Shown here piece by piece: positions 9,663 through 18,644 of a stretch of DNA of 64,000 bases. The stretch lies in assembly GCA_017415995.1 (NCBI GenBank), contig JAFQDN010000055.1, positions 1 through 64,000 of the forward strand, in the 5' to 3' direction. The number at the start of each line of letters is the position of its first letter. Positions within the stretch are counted from its first letter, which is position 1. The notes beneath the pieces are model-generated. The model was not told the DNA's origin, searched no databases, and worked only from the letters and a program-made list of their open reading frames with translations. This stretch comes from Akkermansia sp. (GTDB lineage Bacteria; Verrucomicrobiota; Verrucomicrobiia; Verrucomicrobiales; Akkermansiaceae). A program made the position numbers and the translations under genes.

Positions 9663-11234
9663 TTAAACAGTTTCCGACTGTATGGGAGACATGGAGGCAA
9701 GCACGCGGCGGCGCACATCATCCGGCATTTCATGTATACTCTGAATGGTAGTACCCTGCATTTGCTCAGCAAGTTTACGGCAGGCATCACGGTCTGCAAC
9801 AGTTTGGAACTCAAGCCCGACCATAGCGCGCCCTACCTGCTCACCGGAGTACTGGTAATTAAAGTAACAAAGGTTTGCATACTCGCCGATTACCCGCATG
9901 AACTCCAAAAATGCGCCGGGGCGCTCGGGAAATTCGATAACAAAGAACACAGGGTGCGTGATGTGGACTCTATCATAGGAAATCATTCGGAATCGAACAT
10001 CATCATCCATCGTCACATCCTGAGCCTCCAAGCCGCGTTGTGCCAAACGGGTTCTGATTTGCTCAAATTGCGAGTCCGTACCCAGCACACCGAACACCGG
10101 ATATTGAATATCCCCGCGTATACGTCCATACTGAACATCCATCAACTGAACACCTTCCGGTATGTGATTGAGGTATTTGAGTATTTGACCGCGTTTGGTT
10201 TCCATGGGAATGCGCAGGTAACGAAGGCTGCGATTCGTCTCCCTCACACCGCCTCGGGCGGCAACTACTCCCAGCTGTGAAAAATCCATATTCCCGCCGG
10301 AAAGAACCACCAAGCACTTCTCACCGGGAGTAATGCGCCCGGCATCCCAATCCTGCAACAACGCAGCAAGCCCCATGGCTCCGGAGGGTTCCGGCACCAC
10401 TCGCAGGCTATTCCACAACGCGCGGATTGCTTGACAGACTTCATCATTGGAGACTGTGACAAAACCGTCCAACAGCTCACGGCACAGTTCAAACGTATTT
10501 TCACCGGCTTTGCGCACGGCGGTGCCATCACAGAACACATCCACATACGAAAGCTCGCGCCGCTCGCCGGTTTCCACCGCCAATTTCATAGAAGCCTGAT
10601 TAACGCCCTCCACGCCGATGCATTTGCAGTTCGGCCAGAATTTTTTGAACCAGCAAGCGCAGCCGGAAGCCAACCCACCACCGCCGATTTGCAGGTACAC
10701 GCGGTCAAAAGCCCCCTGCCCACTCATCAGAACCTCATCCGCCAAGGTTCCCTGCCCGCCCATGGTGGCAAGGTCATCATACGGATGCACAAAGGTAAGG
10801 TTATTGGCCTCTGCAAACTCATGAGCAGCAGCAGACGCGGCATCATAGGAATCCCCGATGAGCACAATCTCCACATTATCACCGCCGTGCATGCGTACGG
10901 AGTTCTGTTTCACGGCAGGAGTGGAGCGTGGCATGTAGATATGAGCCTTGCACCCCAGGCGAGCCGCTGCAAGGGCTACACCCTGCCCATGATTGCCGGC
11001 ACTGGCAGCCACCACGCCACAGGCTCGTTGCTCCGGGGTAAGTTTTGCCATGCAATTATACGCGCCACGCCATTTGTACGCTTTAATAGGTCCCAAGTCC
11101 TCTCGTTTGGCAAATACAACGGCATCCACCCCGGGCAAAATCAAACGATTTAGCGGAGTAGGCTCACCTACGGCATACACGCGCTGGCGTGCTTGCAATA
11201 TTTCTTCGAACAACAGGTCTTTCATCCGGCTCAT
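9663..11234 (-). CDS. ilvA: threonine dehydratase, biosynthetic type
   Basis: PLP enzyme that deaminates threonine to 2-oxobutyrate, the first step to isoleucine. The PLP lysine lies in KAYKWRGAYN (K54), the glycine-rich phosphate loop is in the QIGGGGLASG stretch, and the catalytic domain ends near residue 330. Residues 335-510 form two ACT-like regulatory domains, as in the feedback-inhibited biosynthetic form. It heads the group ilvA-maf-M50-proS. No other isoleucine-pathway gene is in the window, and no leader peptide is obvious in the short gap upstream. Confidence 0.94.
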   Translation of the reverse strand: MSRMKDLLFEEILQARQRVYAVGEPTPLNRLILPGVDAVVFAKREDLGPIKAYKWRGAYNCMAKLTPEQRACGVVAASAGNHGQGVALAAARLGCKAHIYMPRSTPAVKQNSVRMHGGDNVEIVLIGDSYDAASAAAHEFAEANNLTFVHPYDDLATMGGQGTLADEVLMSGQGAFDRVYLQIGGGGLASGCACWFKKFWPNCKCIGVEGVNQASMKLAVETGERRELSYVDVFCDGTAVRKAGENTFELCRELLDGFVTVSNDEVCQAIRALWNSLRVVPEPSGAMGLAALLQDWDAGRITPGEKCLVVLSGGNMDFSQLGVVAARGGVRETNRSLRYLRIPMETKRGQILKYLNHIPEGVQLMDVQYGRIRGDIQYPVFGVLGTDSQFEQIRTRLAQRGLEAQDVTMDDDVRFRMISYDRVHITHPVFFVIEFPERPGAFLEFMRVIGEYANLCYFNYQYSGEQVGRAMVGLEFQTVADRDACRKLAEQMQGTTIQSIHEMPDDVRRRVLASMSPIQSETV

Positions 11235-11282
11235 AATTTTTCGCGCATTATCATACGCTTTTACCCTGTATTTAGCAAGCGT

Positions 11283-13418
11283 CTATTGTGACACTGACGG
11301 CATAAAATTATTACTCTCGGTAGCATTCGGGTACAAAAGCCTATCAATATCCATACGCAGCATAAAGTCGCTTACGCTGTTTTCAAGCACCGTCTGTGTT
11401 ACCAAGGAGGGTTTTACCCCCATGGACAACACAAAACTGACATCCTGCAAAAGCAAATCAGCCATCCCATGTTTACCGTAGCGGTATATGACGACATCCA
11501 GCGCATTAAAACCATCCACATCCACAGTATGCACATCAGCACCGTGCTCTGCCAGCACGCGCATCATTTCATAATTACCGAGAGATGCCGCACACCAAAA
11601 TGCGGACTGTTTCAGCTCCGGAATAAGGGCATTCACATCCACCCCTAATGAGATGACGTACTTGAGCATTTCCGTATTCTGCGAGGCAACGGCATAGATA
11701 ATAAGAGGTCTATCAATCTCATTATGCGGTGATAAATCCGCTCCGGCCTCTATCAGCATGCGCAGTATCTCTATATCACCTCGTTTGATAGCACCGGCGA
11801 TAGCCTGCTGTCCGTTTTCATTGCGGGCATTCACATCACACCCTCCGTTCAGGCATGCCGCCACGGTTTCTGCAGAACACATCTCGGCAGCGCACATGAG
11901 CACGGTAATATCATTTTCCGTTTTTGCTTTAACATCTGCGCCGAACTGTATCAATAGCTCTGCAATGTCTTTTTTATTGCAGGCAAAAGCATATAGAACA
12001 GGTGCACAGCCCAGTGCGGTAGAGGCGTTCACATCAACCCCACTTTCAATCAACAATTTTACAGCCTCAGCATGTCCGGCATCAATTGCGGCTTTCAGCG
12101 GTGTTGTTTCTACTTTTTCGTTTTCCGTTTCAGGCTCTTGAGAATCGACCTCAAGCCATAAAACGACATTAACCGGAGCACCTTTGGCTATCAGCTCGCG
12201 CATGATAGCAATCATATTATGAGAGGCGGCATGTACCAAAAGCGAGTTAGATTTGCTAACGAGCTCCGGGGTGAGGGCTCCGGCCTCTATTAACACGCGA
12301 GCAATTTCTTCATCGCCCGCAGAGAGAGCCCCGAGCAATGAGCAATGTCCGTCATCGGAACAAAGAGCCGGATTTGCCCCCGCTGCCAATAATTTACGAA
12401 TCATCGGCACATTCCGGCGCTCTACCGCTGCCTCCAAAGCTGTAAATTGTGCCCGCAAATTCACGTCAGCACCATGAGCCAACAGCAAGTCCAGCATCTC
12501 GTCATTATCTCGGTATGCTGCAAATACTAATGGCAGACGATTAAAACTATCCGGAACATTCGGATCTACCCCGGATTCTAACAGAAGGCGAGTACACTCC
12601 ACATCTCCATGAGCCACACTCACCTCCAACGGACACACCATGCGGTTCAAATCCCGGATCAATGCCGCTTGCATAGGATTTGCACCATGTGCCAACAAAA
12701 GTTTCACCACCTTGGAATGACCGTTGGAGACGGCTGAGTACAGCGGATTATTCTCACCTAAATCCAACATGGGATCAGCCCCGGCCTCCAACAACATGGC
12801 GACCACATCTGCATGCCCGTTTTGAGCCGCCATGCACAATGCACTGCGCGTGCCGGACAACTCTATCCGCGCGTTTGCATCCGCGCCACAATCCAACAAA
12901 GCGCGCACAACCTCGGCATATCCCTGTTGTGCCGCCAATGAAAGCGGAGTAAAGCCTCCGTTGGAACGTTTATTGCAATCTGCTCCGCCCGCCGCCAGAA
13001 TCCGCACCATTTCCGGAAAATCACACTTGGCAGCAATGTACACGGGCGGTTCATCCGCACTGATGGCATTCGGGTTGGCTCCGGCGGCCAACAGAATCCG
13101 CACCATATTCTCATTTTCTCGGATAATAGCCAACGCCAACGGTGTACGGCCATCGGCAGAAACGGCATTTGCGTCGGCACCGGCGTCCAATAAGGCTTTT
13201 ACCACATCATCATAACCGGACTGCACAGCTAAGTTGAGCAAGGTGTTACCCTCAGCATCCGTTTCGTTGGCATTGGCACCATTCTCAAATGCAGCTGCAA
13301 CAACGGCGGCATCCCCCTGCCGTACCAGTTCCGCTAATGTCGGCTCCTCCGGGCTGGGTTCACCGAATGCAGGAATTGTCAACAGCAGAGCAAGTGAGAT
13401 GTGTGGGGTCATTCGCAT
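11283..13418 (-). CDS. exported ankyrin repeat protein (711 aa)
   Basis: The protein is almost all ankyrin repeats of about 33 residues, starting after a signal peptide (residues 1-19: PHISLALLLTIPAFG). I count roughly 18 repeats with the usual TPLxLAxxxGxxxxVxxLLxxGAdxN pattern; several in the middle are degenerate. The last 60 residues leave the repeat pattern. Such proteins bind other proteins. The signal peptide places it outside the cytoplasm, probably in the periplasm. It is separated from ilvA by 48 bases and from the sulfatase by a terminator. Confidence 0.88.
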   Translation of the reverse strand: MRMTPHISLALLLTIPAFGEPSPEEPTLAELVRQGDAAVVAAAFENGANANETDAEGNTLLNLAVQSGYDDVVKALLDAGADANAVSADGRTPLALAIIRENENMVRILLAAGANPNAISADEPPVYIAAKCDFPEMVRILAAGGADCNKRSNGGFTPLSLAAQQGYAEVVRALLDCGADANARIELSGTRSALCMAAQNGHADVVAMLLEAGADPMLDLGENNPLYSAVSNGHSKVVKLLLAHGANPMQAALIRDLNRMVCPLEVSVAHGDVECTRLLLESGVDPNVPDSFNRLPLVFAAYRDNDEMLDLLLAHGADVNLRAQFTALEAAVERRNVPMIRKLLAAGANPALCSDDGHCSLLGALSAGDEEIARVLIEAGALTPELVSKSNSLLVHAASHNMIAIMRELIAKGAPVNVVLWLEVDSQEPETENEKVETTPLKAAIDAGHAEAVKLLIESGVDVNASTALGCAPVLYAFACNKKDIAELLIQFGADVKAKTENDITVLMCAAEMCSAETVAACLNGGCDVNARNENGQQAIAGAIKRGDIEILRMLIEAGADLSPHNEIDRPLIIYAVASQNTEMLKYVISLGVDVNALIPELKQSAFWCAASLGNYEMMRVLAEHGADVHTVDVDGFNALDVVIYRYGKHGMADLLLQDVSFVLSMGVKPSLVTQTVLENSVSDFMLRMDIDRLLYPNATESNNFMPSVSQ

Positions 13419-13465
13419 GTGCTCATTCTACCCTTACATCTACGGTTGCGCAAGCATATTATTGC

Positions 13466-13494
13466 AAAAACCGGAGCTCTCGGCTCCGATTTTT
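13466..13494 (-). terminator. terminator after the sulfatase gene
   Basis: Stem ccggagc/ggctccg (13471-13477 with 13482-13488). On the minus strand it is followed by TTTTTGC, and on the plus strand by ATTTTTG, so it could work both ways. Confidence 0.8.
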
Positions 13495-13505
13495 GTTATA
13501 TAGAG

Positions 13506-15317
13506 TTACTTTTTGATGCGGTCATTTTCTCCGGGTCCCCAAGATGGGAGGAAGTCCGGGATTTTGCGCCCTACTCCGGGGCAATTATCAGGAACTCGGT
13601 ACTGAACACGCGCAGCTTGGTAGAGAGCGGTAAGCTGCTTCATAACTTCAGCATAGGCAGGGTCCTGTGCAACGTTACGCATTTGCTGCGGGTCTTTTTC
13701 ATTGTCAATCAGCAACCACTCATTCTCAGGCTTACGCACACCGCTCTTTTGCTCCTCATCCAGAGGTGTCCAAATGTGAGCAAAGGTGTAACGGGAAGTC
13801 CGGATGCCATCATGACGCGGAGCATTGTGCTCTCCCGGTTGCTCATAGAACGCATAGTAAAGCGGGCGGTCCACAAACTGCGGCGCAGAGCCGTTGGCAA
13901 AAAGCGGGACCATGGATACCCCCTCCATGGTGCGAGTATTCTCCGGCGTATTGGTGCCGGTCACCTCCAACAAGGTGGGCGCATAGTCAATATTCTGCAC
14001 CATGGCATTGCTGCGCTTTCCGGCAGGTATCTTCCCCTTCCAGCGCATGATAAGAGGCATACGCATGGATTCCTCAAAAATCCAGCGTTTATCATACAAG
14101 CCGTGTTCACCGAGGTAGAAGCTCTGGTCTCCCACATACACAACAAGCGTGTTTTCGGAAAGGCCACTGGCATCCAAATAATCCAACAGACTGCTGATGG
14201 ACTCATCCAAGGAAAGAATACAGCCAAGGTAATCCTCCATGTACCAGCGCCAGCGCTGCTCCGTCATATCACGCTGTGTTTTAATCTTACCGGCGCGCAT
14301 TGCTTCCACGAACTCACGTGTACGCGTGGTATAAAAATCAGTGTACACCTGTTGCAAGCCGGGTTCTATCCAATTTGTATCCCAGCCATAATTAGTCTTA
14401 GGCGCAAACTTCGGCGTATGTTTTTCTATATCAAAATCTGCCGGAATTTGCCCGGCAAACTCGCCGTTTTTAATTTTGTTGCGCAATTGGTGCTTGGGGA
14501 TAATTTCCTTCATGACGTCAAAAGGAATCTCTTTGTACACCAAATGATTATCATTCCAGTTGCAAAGATCCCACCCAACAGTCTGGCGATTATGTTGCAG
14601 GAATTCAGGGCGATTTGCCCAATCATCATGCAGCGTTTCAGGGGGAGTCATCTTGGCCACCTGCTTTTTAATGAGCTCTAAGTGACGAGGAGCGGGCAAC
14701 CAGTTGCGGTGTGGTGCCTTGTGCCCCACAATCAGCGCAAAGGGCTTCGTTTTATCACGGCTTTCCATCCATGTGATGGCCATATTCGTGACCACATCCG
14801 TCACATAACCGCGGTGGCGTATTGTTTTAGTGCGCCCCTGCGCATCCGGTATATGAAAAGTGGAGTTCAGGTAATCCCCTTGGCTGGGAAAAACCTGCCA
14901 AGAGTCAAACCCCGTGGGCTGTGAGATAAGGTGCCACTTACCTACAATACCCGTCTGGTAACCGGCTGCTTGCAACATTTTCGGATACGTCGGTTGTGCG
15001 CCATTGAAAGCCGGGCCTCCGTAATTATACAGGAAACCGTTATTGTGTGAGTGGCGCCCCGTCAGCATGCACGCGCGTGATGGCCCGCAAAGCGAGTTTG
15101 CACAATATGCGCGGTCAAACACCATACCTTCATCCGCTAATCTGCGGAATCCCGGCAATGGTACCGGGCTATCCTTCTCATTGGTGCCCATTGCGTTGAC
15201 GGAATGATCATCCGAGATGATGAACAGAATATTCGGGCGTGTATCTTCTGCTGCCGCAGCTAACATGCCCCCCATGAACAATGCCGCCACGGCGGCCAGT
15301 GTGCGTGAGATTCCCAT
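13506..15317 (-). CDS. exported type I sulfatase
   Basis: Formylglycine-dependent sulfatase of 603 residues. A signal peptide ends near AAAAE at 20-24. The metal site begins with ISDDHS (D36, D37), and the cysteine to be converted to formylglycine is C77 in CGPSR, within the longer sulfatase signature. The C-terminal metal stretch reads GDQSFYLGEHGLYDKRW, close to the GDHG..LGEHG form of iduronate- and glucosamine-sulfatases. Such enzymes desulfate mucin or glycosaminoglycans. The modifying enzyme is not in the window. The sugar specificity cannot be told from sequence alone. Confidence 0.93.
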   Translation of the reverse strand: MGISRTLAAVAALFMGGMLAAAAEDTRPNILFIISDDHSVNAMGTNEKDSPVPLPGFRRLADEGMVFDRAYCANSLCGPSRACMLTGRHSHNNGFLYNYGGPAFNGAQPTYPKMLQAAGYQTGIVGKWHLISQPTGFDSWQVFPSQGDYLNSTFHIPDAQGRTKTIRHRGYVTDVVTNMAITWMESRDKTKPFALIVGHKAPHRNWLPAPRHLELIKKQVAKMTPPETLHDDWANRPEFLQHNRQTVGWDLCNWNDNHLVYKEIPFDVMKEIIPKHQLRNKIKNGEFAGQIPADFDIEKHTPKFAPKTNYGWDTNWIEPGLQQVYTDFYTTRTREFVEAMRAGKIKTQRDMTEQRWRWYMEDYLGCILSLDESISSLLDYLDASGLSENTLVVYVGDQSFYLGEHGLYDKRWIFEESMRMPLIMRWKGKIPAGKRSNAMVQNIDYAPTLLEVTGTNTPENTRTMEGVSMVPLFANGSAPQFVDRPLYYAFYEQPGEHNAPRHDGIRTSRYTFAHIWTPLDEEQKSGVRKPENEWLLIDNEKDPQQMRNVAQDPAYAEVMKQLTALYQAARVQYRVPDNCPGVGRKIPDFLPSWGPGENDRIKK

Positions 15318-15370
15318 AACGTCTCCAGTCTAGCTTTTCTGACTCGTGTCGTCAAGCCCAAATAATGCAA

Positions 15371-15411
15371 ATTTAAAAGCTCCGTACTGCTTAATGGCAA
15401 TACGGAGCTTG
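15371..15411 (-). terminator. terminator after aspS
   Basis: Aaaagctccgta (15375-15386) pairs with tacggagctt (15401-15410). On the minus strand the stem is followed by TTTTAAATTT. It lies 24 bases beyond the aspS stop. Confidence 0.82.
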
Positions 15412-15434
15412 AAAAACGGGGAACTTATCCGGCA

Positions 15435-17282
15435 TTAGCCCTGTTGCTCAGCGGCGGCTTTTTCAGCCTCAAGCTTCAGGCGCAGTTTTTCGGGCAGCTT
15501 CACCTGAATATGGATATCGCGAAGCTGGATGGGCTCAGCGGGAGCCGGGGACTCACTCATAAGGTCTGCACCGCGATTGTTCTTCGGGAAGGCAATCACC
15601 TCACGGATGGACTCGCACTTGCCGATGAGCATCACAACTCGATCCAACCCGAGGGCAAGGCCACCATGGGGCGGAGCTCCGAAGGAGAATGCAGCCAAGA
15701 GATGGCCGAACTGCTCCTCGATGGTGGCGTCATCCAACCCGAGGGCGCGGAAAGTGGCGTCCTGCAAGTCCTTCTCGTGTATACGGATAGAACCGCCGCC
15801 CAACTCATTGCCGTTGAAGATAACATCGTAAGCCTCAGCACAGATATCGGTGGAGATTTCACCCTTGAGCACCTTTTCCACGTCCTCCAGCACGGGGCGC
15901 GTGAACGGGTGGTGAATAGCGCAGAAGCGCTGCTCCTCTGCATCCCAACCGAACAGAGGGAAACGGTTCACCCAGAAGAGGTCAATCTCATCATTATCCT
16001 TGAGCAACTCCATGAACTCACCGCAGGCTAAGCGCACGCGGCCCAAGATGGTGCAGCTTTGCTCCCACTCACCGGCAGCAAAGAAAATGCTGTCACCGCT
16101 CTCGATGTTGAGACGCTCCTTGAGGGCCTCCACCTCCGTAGCGGAGAGTCGTTTGGTAATGGGGCTCTTCCACTCCTTGAGGTCGTTCACGTCGCGCACT
16201 TTGATGTAGGCCAAGCCCTTGGCTCCGGCCTCAATGGCGGTCTGAGTCAGGGAATCCACTTGGCCGACGGAGGGGTTAAAGCCCTTGGCATTGATGGCCT
16301 TCACCACGCCACCGTTGGCAACGGCTCCGGAGAATACACGGAACTCACTGTTGGCAAAGATGTCCGAACAGTCGGTAATCTTCATCTCAAAACGGCGCTC
16401 GGGCTTGTCGGAGCCGTACTGGTCCATGGCGTCCTTCCAGGTCATGCGGGGGAACGGCGTCACAATGTCACGCCCCACAGATTCCTTGAAGACACGCTTG
16501 AGCATGTTTTCAATCCAAGCATAAATGTCCTCCGGGGTAATGAAAGAAGCCTCGATATCAATCTGCGTGAACTCCGGCTGGCGGTCGGCGCGGAGGTCTT
16601 CATCACGGAAGCAGCGTGCCACTTGGAAGTATTTCTCCATGCCGGCAACCATCAGCAACTGCTTGTACTGCTGAGGAGCCTGTGGCAAGGCGTAGAATGT
16701 ACCGGGATTCAGACGGCTGGGAACAAGGAAGTCGCGAGCACCCTCGGGCGTGCTCTTGGAAAGGATGGGGGTTTCAATCTCCAAGAATCCCTGCTCGTCC
16801 AAATAGTCACGCATGGTCTTGGTGATGCGGTGGCGCAAAATCATATTGCGCTGCATCTCGGTACGGCGCAGGTCAAGGAAACGGTACTTGAGTCGAATGT
16901 CCTCATTAGCCACGTTGCGATCCAGCTGGAACGGAAGCACCGCAGCGCGGTTAAGGACAGTCATGGCGGAGGCGTCCACCTCAATCTCACCGGTGGGCAA
17001 ATCCGGATTTGTTGCATCCACTTCATCCGTCTTCAAGCGGGCAACAACTTGCCCGGAAACCTGAATAACGGACTCAATACGAAGATTCTCGGCATTATTG
17101 GCAAGCTCAGCATTATTCTCAGGATGGAAAACAACCTGAGTTTTTCCTGCGCGGTCACGGAGGTCAATGAAGATCACTCCACCGTGGTCGCGAACGGTAT
17201 CCACCCAACCGACAAGCGTTACTTGCTTGCCGGCATCACTAAGGCGGAGCTCATCACACGAATGTGTACGGTAACTGTTCAT
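15435..17282 (-). CDS. aspS: aspartyl-tRNA synthetase, bacterial type
   Basis: Class II synthetase of 615 residues. The N-terminal OB fold starts around GWVDTVRDHGG. The catalytic domain follows with FLEIETPILSKSTPEGARDF. Motif 2 is FRDEDLRADRQPEFTQID, and motif 3 is GLALGLDRVVML. The bacterial-type GAD insertion occupies about 290-420. The enzyme attaches aspartate to tRNA-Asp, and to tRNA-Asn if the organism uses the indirect route; the window does not show which. It is a single-gene unit with its own terminator. Confidence 0.96.
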   Translation of the reverse strand: MNSYRTHSCDELRLSDAGKQVTLVGWVDTVRDHGGVIFIDLRDRAGKTQVVFHPENNAELANNAENLRIESVIQVSGQVVARLKTDEVDATNPDLPTGEIEVDASAMTVLNRAAVLPFQLDRNVANEDIRLKYRFLDLRRTEMQRNMILRHRITKTMRDYLDEQGFLEIETPILSKSTPEGARDFLVPSRLNPGTFYALPQAPQQYKQLLMVAGMEKYFQVARCFRDEDLRADRQPEFTQIDIEASFITPEDIYAWIENMLKRVFKESVGRDIVTPFPRMTWKDAMDQYGSDKPERRFEMKITDCSDIFANSEFRVFSGAVANGGVVKAINAKGFNPSVGQVDSLTQTAIEAGAKGLAYIKVRDVNDLKEWKSPITKRLSATEVEALKERLNIESGDSIFFAAGEWEQSCTILGRVRLACGEFMELLKDNDEIDLFWVNRFPLFGWDAEEQRFCAIHHPFTRPVLEDVEKVLKGEISTDICAEAYDVIFNGNELGGGSIRIHEKDLQDATFRALGLDDATIEEQFGHLLAAFSFGAPPHGGLALGLDRVVMLIGKCESIREVIAFPKNNRGADLMSESPAPAEPIQLRDIHIQVKLPEKLRLKLEAEKAAAEQQG

Positions 17283-17429
17283 AATAGTATGCTTGCTGAT
17301 AATTCATGCTTCTCCATGCAACATTTGCACCACGAAGCGCGAAGATTCTACTCCTCCCCCCCTGAAAGTCAAGCAAAATTTACAATTTTACCGTGGCATA
17401 CATGCGTCAACACACACGCCCGGAACACA

Positions 17430-18644
17430 TCAACGCAGCATATTAAGCGCGCGCTCCGTACAGGAGAGCGCAATGTCCACCTCTTCCTCTGTATTGTAAA
17501 GGGCGAACGAGAAGCGCGTAGTCCCGGTAATACCGAGGTATTGCATAAGCGGCTGGCAGCAGTGGTGACCGGTTCTCACCGCAACGCCCATTTGGTCCAA
17601 CAAGGTGCCGAGGTCGTAATGGTGCACACCGGGAACCACCACAGACACCAGCGCACCGCGTCCCTCAGCGGGACCCAACAGGTTCATGCCGCCGATGGTC
17701 TGCAATCCATCATACAAACGGCGTGTAAGGCATTGCTCATGAGCATCAATGGCAGCAAGCCCCTGCTCTTGCACATACCGCAGCGCCGCCGCCAATACAA
17801 TATTGCCGCATATGTTGGGAGTGCCGGCCTCATACTTGAACGGGAGCTCATTATAAGTAGTTGCGGCAAAGGAGACCTCCTTAATCATCTCACCACCGCC
17901 TTGCCAGGGAGGCAGCTCGGAAAGCAATTCCTCCTTTCCCCAGAGCACCCCTGTACCGGTAGGGGCATATACCTTGTGTCCGGAGAATACGTAAAAATCA
18001 CAGCCCAAGGATTGCACATCCACAGCAGTATGCGCCGTGCTCTGTGCGCCATCCACCAATACCAAGGTGTCCGGGCGGTTTGCCTTTGCAGCTGCAATAA
18101 TCTGAGGTATCGGGTTAACCATTCCCAACGCATTGGAAATATAGGGAGCAGACACCAATCGGGTTCTCTCATTGAGCATGGATGTGTATGCCCCCATATC
18201 AAACGTGAGCTCCGGTGTAAGCGGTATGGGTTTCAGCACAGCTCCGGTGCGCTCGCACAGCATCTGCCACGGCACTATGTTGGAGTGGTGTGAATCCGTT
18301 GTCACCAACACTTCATCGCCCGGCTTGATGAAGGCGGATAACGCCAGAACCTGAGCCACCAAGTTAATACCGGCTGTTGTACCGGACGTAAAAACAACCT
18401 CACGGGCAGATGAGGCGTGCAAAAACCCCGCAACCGTAGCGCGGGCCTGTTCATGCTCCTCCGTGGCAAGGCGGCTCAGGTAATGTGCCCCACGGTGTAT
18501 GTTGGAATTGATTTTCTCATAATAATCCCTCTCCGCCTGCAAAACTGCGTGCGGTTTCTGCGTGGTTGCAGCGTTGTCCAAGTAGACCAACGGACGCTTG
18601 CCGATGCGGGTGGCAAGTATGGCAAAAGAGTCTTGAGTATCCAT
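17430..18644 (-). CDS. sufS: SufS-type cysteine desulfurase
   Basis: PLP enzyme that takes sulfur from cysteine for Fe-S clusters. The start at 18644 is chosen because it begins MDTQDSFAIL, close to the family N-terminus, and its ATG overlaps the stop of the upstream gene by one base (TGATG). YLDNAATTQKP is the family N-terminal motif, SGHKVYAPTGTG carries the PLP lysine, and the catalytic cysteine lies in RTGHHCCQP. A 22-residue upstream extension is possible but runs inside the neighbour. No other suf genes are nearby. The coupling to the 467-residue gene suggests a shared expression unit. Confidence 0.93.
   Translation of the reverse strand: MDTQDSFAILATRIGKRPLVYLDNAATTQKPHAVLQAERDYYEKINSNIHRGAHYLSRLATEEHEQARATVAGFLHASSAREVVFTSGTTAGINLVAQVLALSAFIKPGDEVLVTTDSHHSNIVPWQMLCERTGAVLKPIPLTPELTFDMGAYTSMLNERTRLVSAPYISNALGMVNPIPQIIAAAKANRPDTLVLVDGAQSTAHTAVDVQSLGCDFYVFSGHKVYAPTGTGVLWGKEELLSELPPWQGGGEMIKEVSFAATTYNELPFKYEAGTPNICGNIVLAAALRYVQEQGLAAIDAHEQCLTRRLYDGLQTIGGMNLLGPAEGRGALVSVVVPGVHHYDLGTLLDQMGVAVRTGHHCCQPLMQYLGITGTTRFSFALYNTEEEVDIALSCTERALNMLR

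Noticed and set aside
13401-14681. A 426-codon plus-strand frame across the sulfatase gene
   Set aside because: The sulfatase on the other strand has full family motifs. The plus-strand product matches nothing and is a shadow frame.
16059-18293. A 744-codon plus-strand frame across aspS and sufS
   Set aside because: Both minus-strand genes have complete motifs. The long plus frame follows from codon bias of those genes.
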